This document shows positions 1-6,595 of a stretch of DNA of 9,918 nucleotides, piece by piece; the stretch's first letter is position 1; each line of letters begins with the position of its first letter. Both the position numbers and the translations under genes were made by a program. The notes below the pieces were generated by a model. It saw only the letters and a program-made list of their open reading frames with translations, was not told the DNA's origin and did no database searches. Source of the DNA: an uncultured bacterium (GTDB lineage: Bacteria; Bacillota; Clostridia; Lachnospirales; Lachnospiraceae); the NCBI GenBank assembly GCA_937893485.1, contig CALBJL010000071.1, positions 1 to 9,918 on the forward strand, read 5' to 3'.

Positions 1-1122
1 CATATAAAATGCGAACGAATAGCTCTGGCAGACACCTTCGCCGTGCAACAGGACTCCCCCTGCCCCGAGCGCCCAGTTCTCGGCACTCCGGTAATCTCCA
101 TCATTTACATAGTTGGCATGATAAATCAGATAGTCATGAATTGCCCTGACCTTTTGCTCCTCAGTCATGCCATCTGTAATGATCTGATCCAGCGCTGCAA
201 ACACAGCGTCCATCACCTTTTTTTGATCCGGTGCATATCCGGTCGCATCCCGTTTAATGAGTGCGTTTTTGATGGAATAGCCGACATATACGGTCCGCTC
301 ATAATTCTGGTTTCCGGCAGTGATCCGTATCACATGTTCGCCCGGCGTATAGATGACGCGGTCTGACATCTGTGTTCCATCCAGATAGAAAGTGATGCCT
401 TTCTCACGAAATTCTTTCACCGTGAGCGTCTGGTTTAAAAATGCCTTTTCCGGAAACAGATCGTATGCAACGCCTGCCTCGACACCGCCCTGTCCGTAAT
501 AACTCCTAAGCATGTTGCCAAAGAAGCGGTCCTGCGTGTAGACACCGAGTGTGACCTGTTTCTGGAACGATCCGTAGGAATAATACACCACACCGGTCAC
601 ACCGTAGCTCGTATCAATTCCTGTACAAAATCCGTTTTTGTCGATTTCTTTAAAGGCACTGACAAAGCCAAGACGCACCTGACTCGTATCATACCGATCA
701 GAAACCAGCTTTAACTGCACACTCTGACCACTCATTAAGATCTCCTGATTCAGATGTACATCGCTCTGCCTTGCCGGAACGACCGTGACCGTATAAGCGG
801 TTTTATATGATCCGCTCTTTATTGTGATGGTCGTCACACCCAGCCGCAGCGCCCGTAGCTTTCCCCTGGAATTAACAGTCGCTACTTTCGGATTTGAGCT
901 GCTGTAACGGCAGTTCCGATACCAGTAAGGTGCCTGTACCTGCGCTGTCTTTTTACACACGACCTGTGCCGATCCTGTGATGCGCTGCGCAGCCGCCGCA
1001 TACACCGGCGCGGCGGCAAACCCGCCCACCGGCATTCCGGTGCATAACAGCATACAGGTCAGCAAAGCTGCCGCACACCGTCTGAATATCCATTTTCGTG
1101 TTCGATTTGATTTTTGATTCAT
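1..1122 (-). CDS. Secreted Ig-like / transglutaminase-like domain protein (partial, C-terminus beyond left edge)
   Basis: The frame is open from an ATG at 1122 to the window edge, giving 374 residues with no stop. The start is supported by AGAGG five bases upstream. Residues 1-10 are basic, 11-30 are hydrophobic and 36-45 are Ala-rich (AAAPVYAAAA), which together form a signal peptide, so the protein is exported. Residues about 48-114 resemble a bacterial Ig-like (Big_2 type) domain, with SSSNPKVATVNSRGKL followed by an LGVTTITI strand. A second beta-rich segment follows (about 120-280). From about 320, EEQKVRAIHDYLI and then GEGVCQSYSFAF match the start of a transglutaminase-like (papain-fold) core, with Cys365 as the expected nucleophile. 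The matching His and Asp would lie beyond the edge. Such proteins in Clostridia are thought to act at the cell surface as proteases, cross-linkers or peptide hydrolases; the substrate cannot be told here. It lies 37 bases downstream of the broken gene at 1160-1654, in the same direction. Confidence 0.85.
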   Translation of the reverse strand, partial: MNQKSNRTRKWIFRRCAAALLTCMLLCTGMPVGGFAAAPVYAAAAQRITGSAQVVCKKTAQVQAPYWYRNCRYSSSNPKVATVNSRGKLRALRLGVTTITIKSGSYKTAYTVTVVPARQSDVHLNQEILMSGQSVQLKLVSDRYDTSQVRLGFVSAFKEIDKNGFCTGIDTSYGVTGVVYYSYGSFQKQVTLGVYTQDRFFGNMLRSYYGQGGVEAGVAYDLFPEKAFLNQTLTVKEFREKGITFYLDGTQMSDRVIYTPGEHVIRITAGNQNYERTVYVGYSIKNALIKRDATGYAPDQKKVMDAVFAALDQIITDGMTEEQKVRAIHDYLIYHANYVNDGDYRSAENWALGAGGVLLHGEGVCQSYSFAFYM

Positions 1123-1159
1123 ACTGTCCTCTTTCATTCGATTGCTTTTATGGATACGC

Positions 1160-1654
1160 TTACTCCGCAGGCATGATCTCCGTGATCTCGTCGACATCGA
1201 CAACAATCGTATAGCCTGCGCCGGTCTCTACCTGCTTATACTGCTCCTTTGTGACCTCATAGGTCTCGTCTTCATCCTTTTCACTGTCATGGAAGGTCAG
1301 ATAATAACTGCACTGTTTGTTCGAGTAGCGCTCATCATCGCCAAGATCTTCCTCGGCATAATAGACCTTTTTATCCCCGTGTTCTTCTGCCGTCAACGTT
1401 CGGTCATGCTGCCAGCGCCAGATATAATAATAGTATTTCGTAACATAGACCGGTTCACTGACATTCATGTGAGCCTATCTGCTCATAGCTCTCATAGGTC
1501 TCTGTCGTCGTGCCATGCTGCACCTGTTCGTATGTTCGTATTTCTGTTTCCGTATGATCCAGTTCGGCACCATCTCCTTGCGGATCTCAAAGTAATCCTT
1601 ACCGGTGCGCTCCGTACCACAGGAAACACAGACCGTGTCCAAAACGGCAGCTTC
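1160..1654 (-). pseudogene. Acidic small hypothetical protein gene, probably broken by two frameshifts
   Basis: Three stretches in two frames read like pieces of one protein. The first (about 1654-1590) reads VCVSCGTERTGKDYFEIRKE, with a CxxC pair like a zinc ribbon. The second, one frame over (1586-1458), reads DGAELDHTETEIRTYEQ and then TTTETYESYEQIGSHECQ before a TGA. The third returns to the first frame, from ATG 1468 to TAA at 1160, and is a 102-residue acidic, Tyr-rich piece (YVTKYYYYIWRWQHDRT, then YYLTFHDSEKDEDETYEVTK). Staying in the first frame throughout gives an Arg-rich stretch and a TAG at 1475-1477, unlike the flanks. Two opposite single-base shifts fit best, around 1545-1586 and 1458-1477. 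The 102-residue piece could still be expressed from ATG 1468, but only a weak AGG precedes it. No family is recognised; the YYLTF..ETYEV pattern recalls small DUF proteins with a beta-barrel tail, which is only a guess. No signal peptide or membrane segment is visible. Confidence 0.55.
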
Positions 1655-1672
1655 TCACGGATATACTTCAAC

Positions 1673-1711
1673 AAAAGGAAGTCCGCAGCAACGAACTTCC
1701 TTTTATTTTTT
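1673..1711 (-). terminator. Hairpin terminator downstream of the EF-G paralog, possibly bidirectional
   Basis: Perfect 10-base arms (AAAAGGAAGT at 1673-1682 and ACTTCCTTTT at 1695-1704) enclose a 12-base loop, starting about 20 bases past the EF-G paralog stop. Read on the minus strand, the downstream T-run is only TTTTGTT. Read on the plus strand it is TTTTATTTTTT, which is stronger. By position it should end the EF-G paralog transcript; the plus-strand T-run suggests it also stops transcription coming the other way. Confidence 0.75.
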
Positions 1712-1729
1712 CGGTTATTTATTTTATCA

Positions 1730-3820
1730 CTATTCCTCAGAATTGTCTACCTTGCTTGCGCGTGCAGCGATCTCCTTCTCCTGTACATCTGACGGAGCCT
1801 GCTCATAGCGTGCAAACTCATAAGAGAACTCGCCTGCTCCACCGGTCATGGAACGAAGTTCGGTATTGTAGCCATACAGCTCGGTATACGGTACATCCGC
1901 AAGAATCTCCTGCTTGCCACCCTCGATCGGATTCATGCCGAGTACACGGCCACGGCGCTTGTTGAGATCGCCCATGATGTCTCCAGTATAGCTGTCGGGT
2001 ACGATGACCTTCATTGAAGCGATCGGCTCTAAGAGTACCGGACTCGCCTCCATGAATCCTTTTTTGAATGCCTGTGTCGCAGCCATTTTGAATGCCATCT
2101 CGGAAGAATCTACCGGATGATAAGATCCATCGTAGAGTACAGCCTTGACGCCTACAACCGGATATGCAGCCATCGGTCCCTTCTGGACTGCTTCCTGAAT
2201 ACCTTTTTCGACTGCGGGGAAGAAGTTCTTGGGAACTGCTCCACCGACAACTGTCTGTTCAAATACATAAGGCTGCTCCAGATCACCGGAAGGCTCGAAG
2301 GTCATCTTGACATGTCCGTACTGTCCATGTCCGCCGGACTGCTTCTTATACTTGTATTCAACGTCCGCTTTCTTGCGGATCGTCTCACGGAATGCAACCT
2401 TCGGGCGGGACAGCTCGATCTCTACCTTATATTTGGTAAGCAGCTTGCTCGCTACAACGTCTAACTGCTGTTCGCCAATACCGTAGAGCAGTGTCTGACC
2501 GTTCTCGCTGTCGTTGACTGCCTTGAGTGTCATATCCTCCTGCATCATCTTCTGCAATGCCTGGGAGATCTTATCCTCATCGCCCTTATTCTTTGCCTTA
2601 TAGCGCATGCATGTATAAGGAGTCGATGTTGCGGTACGGATATATACGATCGGATTTGCCTTTGTAGACAGGGAATCGGTCGTCGTCGCGGTCGTCAGCT
2701 TTGCAAGTGCTCCGATATCTCCGGCATGCAACTCCTTGACTTCCTCTGCCTTTGAACCACACATCACATACAGCTTTCCGATCTTTCCCTCAACATCCTT
2801 ATGATAGTTATACATTACATCGTCTGTCTTTATGACACCGGAATTCACCTTGATCAATGAGTATTTTCCGATAAACGGATCAACGATCGTCTTAAATACA
2901 TAGGCTGACTTCGGCTTTGAGAAATCGTAGTCTGCCTGATAAACCTCGTTTGTCTTGGCATTGATGCCTGCGCAGGTGCGCTTGTCCGGGCTCGGCAGGT
3001 ATTTTACGATATCAACCATAAGTGTATACATACCGCGTGCCAGCACATTGGATCCCATCAGGACGGGAACGATGCTGCCCTCTGCCACATTGACACGAAG
3101 TGCCTGACGGATCTCGTCGTCCGAGAACTCCTCACCGTTAAAGTAACGATCCATGAAATCCTCGCTCGTCTCAGCGACTGACTCCATGAGTGCCTCACGG
3201 CACAGCTCCAGATTTGCCTGTGAATAATCGGGAATGTCACATTTTTCTACGGTGCCATCGTCCTTCCAGCGCTTTGCACGCTGCTGAATGACATTGACAT
3301 ATCCTACAAACTGCTCATTCTCGCGGATCGGCAGATGGAACGGCGCGATCTTCTTGCCATACAATGCCTGCAGATCCTCTACTACCTGACGGTAGCTTGC
3401 GTTATCTATATCCATATCGGTCACGAAAACCATACGCGGGAGCTTATATCTTTCGCAGATCTCCCATGCCTTTTTCGTACCTACCTCGATGCCTGCTTTA
3501 CCGGAAACGACGATAATCGCTGCGTCAGCCACAGCCGCTGCTTCCTCAACCTCACCCACGAAATCAAAATAACCGGGTGTATCCAGAATATTGATCTTGC
3601 TGCCTTCCCACTCGATCGGGACTACGGATGTACTGATTGAAAATGACCGCTTGGTCTCCTCTTTATCAAAATCACTAATGGTATTTCCTTCACTGATCTT
3701 TCCCATACGGGTTGTCTGTCCAGCCAGATAAGCCATCGCTTCTACCAGGCTGGTCTTGCCCGCCCCTCCATGTCCTAATAGTACTACGTTACGAATCTTG
3801 TCAGTTGTGTAAACGTTCAT
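1730..3820 (-). CDS. Elongation factor G-like GTPase (EF-G2-type paralog)
   Basis: This is a 696-residue translation-factor GTPase of full EF-G length. The start at 3820 is chosen because AAGGAGGG sits seven bases upstream; a longer frame from 3877 would add 19 unconserved residues and include that site. The P-loop is GHGGAGKT (16-23). Switch I reads KRSFSIST (57-64) where classical EF-G has RGITI. G3 is DTPGYFDF (80-87), with Tyr84 in place of the usual catalytic His. G4 is TDMD (134-137) instead of NKxD. Domain II follows at about 290-390. Domain IV carries GGHGQYGHV and the tip sequence DSSEMAFKMAATQAF. Domain V ends with MTGGAGEFSYEFARYE. DTPGY and TGGAG are known from the EF-G2/FusA2-like branch, so this is unlikely to be the main translocase, which normally sits with rpsL and rpsG; no such genes are here. 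It probably binds ribosomes in the cytoplasm, but its role is unknown. It differs from TetM-type protection proteins, which start with AHVDAGKTT and keep NKxD. Confidence 0.9.
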   Translation of the reverse strand: MNVYTTDKIRNVVLLGHGGAGKTSLVEAMAYLAGQTTRMGKISEGNTISDFDKEETKRSFSISTSVVPIEWEGSKINILDTPGYFDFVGEVEEAAAVADAAIIVVSGKAGIEVGTKKAWEICERYKLPRMVFVTDMDIDNASYRQVVEDLQALYGKKIAPFHLPIRENEQFVGYVNVIQQRAKRWKDDGTVEKCDIPDYSQANLELCREALMESVAETSEDFMDRYFNGEEFSDDEIRQALRVNVAEGSIVPVLMGSNVLARGMYTLMVDIVKYLPSPDKRTCAGINAKTNEVYQADYDFSKPKSAYVFKTIVDPFIGKYSLIKVNSGVIKTDDVMYNYHKDVEGKIGKLYVMCGSKAEEVKELHAGDIGALAKLTTATTTDSLSTKANPIVYIRTATSTPYTCMRYKAKNKGDEDKISQALQKMMQEDMTLKAVNDSENGQTLLYGIGEQQLDVVASKLLTKYKVEIELSRPKVAFRETIRKKADVEYKYKKQSGGHGQYGHVKMTFEPSGDLEQPYVFEQTVVGGAVPKNFFPAVEKGIQEAVQKGPMAAYPVVGVKAVLYDGSYHPVDSSEMAFKMAATQAFKKGFMEASPVLLEPIASMKVIVPDSYTGDIMGDLNKRRGRVLGMNPIEGGKQEILADVPYTELYGYNTELRSMTGGAGEFSYEFARYEQAPSDVQEKEIAARASKVDNSEE

Positions 3821-3827
3821 ACAAATA

Positions 3828-3835
3828 CCCTCCTT
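3828..3835 (-). promoter_or_regulatory. Ribosome binding site that sets the EF-G paralog start
   Basis: On the minus strand this reads AAGGAGGG, nearly a perfect anti-16S match, seven bases before the ATG at 3820. It lies inside the longer open frame from 3877, so it argues strongly for the shorter protein. Confidence 0.85.
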
Positions 3836-3905
3836 ATCTATCTGCCAGACGATGCCGGCATTGATTTTATCTGCCATTATCGCTCCGGGTCATCAATATA
3901 TGTAT

Positions 3906-3934
3906 ATTTTACTAAAACAGAAGAAAAATTACAA
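3906..3934 (-). promoter_or_regulatory. Predicted sigma-A promoter for the EF-G paralog
   Basis: Minus strand: -35 TTGTAA (3929-3934), a 17-base spacer, and -10 TAAAAT (3906-3911). The -10 matches the consensus at five of six bases and the -35 at four of six. Transcription would start near 3899, giving a leader of about 80 bases before the ATG at 3820. This is a prediction from pattern and position. Confidence 0.55.
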
Positions 3935-3946
3935 CTATTTTATTCA

Positions 3947-3994
3947 TTTTTCACAAATAATAGTCGTTTTACTTTTTCACTTTAACGTGAGAAT
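3947..3994. repeat. Repeated TTTTTCAC boxes and imperfect dyad by the divergent promoters
   Basis: TTTTTCAC occurs at 3947-3954 and again at 3973-3980, 26 bases apart. The second copy pairs imperfectly (six of eight) with GTGAGAAT at 3987-3994, forming a dyad that overlaps the predicted -35 of the plus-strand promoter. It may be an operator, but in such AT-rich DNA chance is a real alternative. Confidence 0.25.
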
Positions 3995-4009
3995 GTTTTG
4001 TGCTATACT
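3982..4009 (+). promoter_or_regulatory. Predicted extended -10 promoter for the prephenate dehydrogenase gene
   Basis: The -10 is TATACT (4004-4009), preceded by TG at 4001-4002, the extended -10 pattern. The -35 is weak: TTAACG at 3982-3987 with a 16-base spacer. The start would be near 4016, leaving a leader of about 27 bases that holds the AAAGGAAG ribosome binding site just before the ATG at 4043. It probably drives the aroA gene downstream as well. Confidence 0.6.
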
Positions 4010-4042
4010 AAACAGGTATGAAAAGAAAGGAAGAAACACACG

Positions 4043-5140
4043 ATGTCATTTGATAAAATAGGCTTTATAGGTCTCGGTCTGATCGGTGGATCAATCGCGA
4101 AAACGTTAAAACGCATCTACCCGGAGAAACGGCTCTATGCCACCTCCAGACATCTCTCTACCGTGACTGAGGCTTATGACGACCATACGATTGAAAACAG
4201 CACGCAGTTATCCCTCGCCGAGATCGGAAGCTGCGATCTGATCTTTTTGTGTACACCGGTGCAGCAGAATCTTCAATATCTGAAAGAAATCAAGCCGTAT
4301 TTAAAGGAAGGGGCGATCCTGACCGATGTCGGCAGCGTCAAATCGGATATTCACGCAGCAGCCGCAAAGGAAGGGCTTACACACTGCTTTATCGGCGGTC
4401 ATCCGATGACCGGCTCCGAAAAGACCGGATATGCAAATGCAACCGCATACCTGTTGGAAAATGCCTACTATATTATTACACCGACGGAAAAAAGCCCCGC
4501 CGACAAGGTTACGGAGCTGACGGAACTCGTGCGCGCGCTCGGTGCAATCCCGCTGGTACTTGACGCACAGGCACACGACCACGCCACAGCGACCATCAGC
4601 CATCTGCCGCACATCGTAGCAGCGAGCCTCGTCAATCTTGTGGCACAGCAGGACGATGAGCAGGAAACGATGAAAACGATCGCCGCAGGCGGTTTCCGCG
4701 ATATCACACGTATCGCGTCTTCCTCCGCCGTGATGTGGGAAAGCATCTGCCTGTCCAACCGCGCACAGATTTTAGAGATCATGGACCGCTTCGGTGATCA
4801 GCTTGCAAATATCCGCGCCGAGATTGCCAATGCAGACGGATCTTCGATCAACGGATTTTTCCAGTCTGCCAAGGACTACCGTGATTCGCTCACGATCAGC
4901 AGCTCCGGCCCTCTGAAAAAGGTATTTGAGCTGTACTGTGACCTGATTGATGAGGCAGGCGGAATCGCGACAATCGCGACGATCCTCGCCAGCAACAACA
5001 TCAGTATCAAAAATATCGGCATCATCCACAACCGTGAATTTGAGGACGGTGTACTGCGGCTGGAGCTGTACGATGGTGACTCCCTGAAAAAATCGGTTGA
5101 TCTGCTGCGCAAATACCATTACACGGTATATGAACGCTAG
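4043..5140 (+). CDS. tyrA: Prephenate dehydrogenase with C-terminal ACT domain
   Basis: This 365-residue cytoplasmic enzyme oxidatively decarboxylates prephenate to 4-hydroxyphenylpyruvate using NAD+, the step toward tyrosine. The Rossmann glycine motif is GLGLIGGS (10-17), with the TDVGSVK strand at 94-100. The family signature GGHPMTGSEKTG (118-129) holds His120, expected to contact prephenate. The SHLPH segment (186-190) and FRDITRIASS (218-227) followed by MW are also typical. Residues about 293-365 form an ACT domain (LIDEAGGIATIATILASNN), the usual site for feedback by an aromatic amino acid, probably tyrosine. There is no chorismate mutase part, so this is the monofunctional Gram-positive form. 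AAAGGAAG lies about ten bases before the ATG. The gene for EPSP synthase follows 89 bases later on the same strand. Nothing looks truncated. A cyclohexadienyl (arogenate) dehydrogenase activity cannot be excluded from sequence alone. Confidence 0.93.
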   Translation: MSFDKIGFIGLGLIGGSIAKTLKRIYPEKRLYATSRHLSTVTEAYDDHTIENSTQLSLAEIGSCDLIFLCTPVQQNLQYLKEIKPYLKEGAILTDVGSVKSDIHAAAAKEGLTHCFIGGHPMTGSEKTGYANATAYLLENAYYIITPTEKSPADKVTELTELVRALGAIPLVLDAQAHDHATATISHLPHIVAASLVNLVAQQDDEQETMKTIAAGGFRDITRIASSSAVMWESICLSNRAQILEIMDRFGDQLANIRAEIANADGSSINGFFQSAKDYRDSLTISSSGPLKKVFELYCDLIDEAGGIATIATILASNNISIKNIGIIHNREFEDGVLRLELYDGDSLKKSVDLLRKYHYTVYER

Positions 5141-5229
5141 GGCACGAACTGATACTACATCTGATTGCATGAAAACGTCATATGCAGGCTGTAAAACATG
5201 AATTGTGAAACGAAAGGAATACACTGATT

Positions 5230-6516
5230 ATGGATATGCAACTCACAAAATCCGCCGGACTGCGCGGTGAACTGAACATCCCCGGAGATAAATCAATCTC
5301 CCACCGTGCGATCATGTTCGGTGCACTCTCAGACGGCACAACCGAAATCACGAACTTTTTACAGGGCGCGGATTGTCTGTCTACGATCTCCTGTTTTCAG
5401 GCAATGGGCGTACCGATCGAGAACCACACAGACCGCGTACTGATCCGCGGAGTCGGCCTGCACGGGCTCAGACAGCCAGAGCAGATGCTCGATGTCGGCA
5501 ACAGCGGCACAACGACACGGCTCATCAGCGGCATTCTCGCCGGTCAGTCATTTACTTCGACCTTAAACGGTGACGCATCGATCCAGAAACGCCCGATGAA
5601 GCGTATTATCGATCCGCTCACACAGATGGGCGCAGACATCAGCAGTTTACATAACAATGGCTGTGCGCCGTTATCCATTCACGGCGGGCAGTTACACGGC
5701 ATCGCCTATCAGTCACCGGTTGCCTCTGCACAGGTAAAATCCTGTGTCCTGCTCGCCGGACTGTATGCGGACGGCATAACCTCCGTCACAGAGCCTGCGC
5801 TTTCCCGCAACCATACCGAGCTCATGCTTTCCGGCTTTGGCGCTCAGGTAGAGACAAACGGCTTGACGGCTGCTGTTCATCCCGAGCCGAAGCTGACAGG
5901 TCAGAAAATCGCCGTTCCCGGAGACATCTCATCCGCCGCCTACTGGATCGCGGCGGCACTGGCTGTTCCAGACTCAGAACTCGTATTGAAAAACGTAGGC
6001 ATCAATCCGACACGTGACGGTATCTTACGTGTGGTCGAGGCGATGGGCGCAGACGTTGTCCGCGAACATATACGGACAATCTCCGGTGAACCGGTATGTG
6101 ACCTGATCGTGCGCAGCAGCTCCCTACACGGTGTGACCGTGGCAGGTGACCTGATCCCGACCCTGATCGATGAGATTCCGGTTATCGCAGTGCTCGCATG
6201 CTTTGCGGACGGTGACACGGTCATCAGGGATGCACAGGAGCTCAAGGTAAAAGAATCCAACCGCATTGATACGGTCGTTGATGGACTGCGTGCGATGGGT
6301 GCGGATGCGGTCGCCACCGACGATGGCATGATCATCCACGGTGGAAAAACACTCCACGGCGCAGTGATTGATTCACATCTCGACCACCGCATCGCGATGT
6401 CGTTCGCAGTCGCCGGACTCATGTGCGAGGAGCCTACGACGATCCGCAATGCAGACAGCGTCGTGATCTCCTATCCCGATTTTTATGAATCTTTAGAAAA
6501 AATATCTGTCCGTTAA
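5230..6516 (+). CDS. aroA: 3-phosphoshikimate 1-carboxyvinyltransferase (EPSP synthase)
   Basis: This 428-residue enzyme joins phosphoenolpyruvate to shikimate-3-phosphate, the sixth step of the shikimate pathway toward chorismate. Visible marks are PGDKSISHR (19-26, with Lys21), DVGNSGTTTR (88-97), the RP pair at 121-122, SAQVK (166-170), SRNHTE (192-197), Asp314 in LIDEIPV, KESNR (341-345) and LDHRIAMSF (384-392), spanning the substrate and PEP sites. Length is normal for the family. The start at 5230 has AAAGGAA (5213-5219) at good distance; the next ATG at 5236 would be too far. The GDKS, SAQxK and RxHxE set resembles that described for class II, glyphosate-tolerant enzymes; tolerance itself is only inferred. 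It is the second gene of a probable unit with prephenate dehydrogenase, with no clear separate promoter in the 89-base gap, and it ends just before a strong terminator. Confidence 0.95.
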   Translation: MDMQLTKSAGLRGELNIPGDKSISHRAIMFGALSDGTTEITNFLQGADCLSTISCFQAMGVPIENHTDRVLIRGVGLHGLRQPEQMLDVGNSGTTTRLISGILAGQSFTSTLNGDASIQKRPMKRIIDPLTQMGADISSLHNNGCAPLSIHGGQLHGIAYQSPVASAQVKSCVLLAGLYADGITSVTEPALSRNHTELMLSGFGAQVETNGLTAAVHPEPKLTGQKIAVPGDISSAAYWIAAALAVPDSELVLKNVGINPTRDGILRVVEAMGADVVREHIRTISGEPVCDLIVRSSSLHGVTVAGDLIPTLIDEIPVIAVLACFADGDTVIRDAQELKVKESNRIDTVVDGLRAMGADAVATDDGMIIHGGKTLHGAVIDSHLDHRIAMSFAVAGLMCEEPTTIRNADSVVISYPDFYESLEKISVR

Positions 6517-6531
6517 ATGAACGCTGACAAC

Positions 6532-6567
6532 AAAAATAGACATGCAAAGCGCATGTCTATTTTTTTA
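6532..6567 (+). terminator. Strong bidirectional terminator between aroA and queA
   Basis: Perfect 14-base arms (AAAAATAGACATGC at 6532-6545 and GCATGTCTATTTTT at 6551-6564) enclose a five-base loop, with the T-run going on to 6566. It lies 16 bases after the aroA stop. Read on the minus strand it also ends in TTTTT and sits about 30 bases past the queA stop, so it can serve both convergent units. Confidence 0.92.
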
Positions 6568-6595
6568 CATTACTTTCTGATCGCGGATGCATTTG

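Noticed and set aside
1142..1792. A 216-residue plus-strand open frame rich in Leu, Ile and Phe, which could pass for a membrane protein.
   Set aside because: It lies opposite an acidic coding sequence, whose Glu/Asp codons read as Phe/Ile/Val on the other strand, and it runs through the terminator into the 3' end of the EF-G paralog. There is no ribosome binding site or family likeness.
1730..3820. A tetracycline-resistance ribosomal protection protein.
   Set aside because: Those proteins begin with AHVDAGKTT and keep NKxD and DTPGH. This one has GHGGAGKT, TDMD and DTPGY and an EF-G2-like C-terminus.
3821..3877. A 19-residue N-terminal extension of the EF-G paralog from 3877.
   Set aside because: The strong AAGGAGGG site at 3828-3835 lies inside it and points to ATG 3820; the extension has no likeness to the family, whose N-termini begin just before the P-loop.
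4772..5224. A 150-residue minus-strand open frame over the 3' end of the prephenate dehydrogenase gene.
   Set aside because: It overlaps the ACT domain coding sequence in antisense and has no recognisable motifs; the plus-strand reading is clearly the real one.
5141..5229. A possible small RNA, attenuator or internal promoter between the dehydrogenase gene and aroA.
   Set aside because: Only a weak, interrupted GCAT/ATGC pairing is seen, with no T-run, no clear -10/-35 pair and no credible leader peptide.
5940..6449. A 169-residue minus-strand open frame inside aroA.
   Set aside because: It is antisense to well-conserved aroA codons, is Ser/Thr/Arg-rich without domain likeness, and has no upstream signals.
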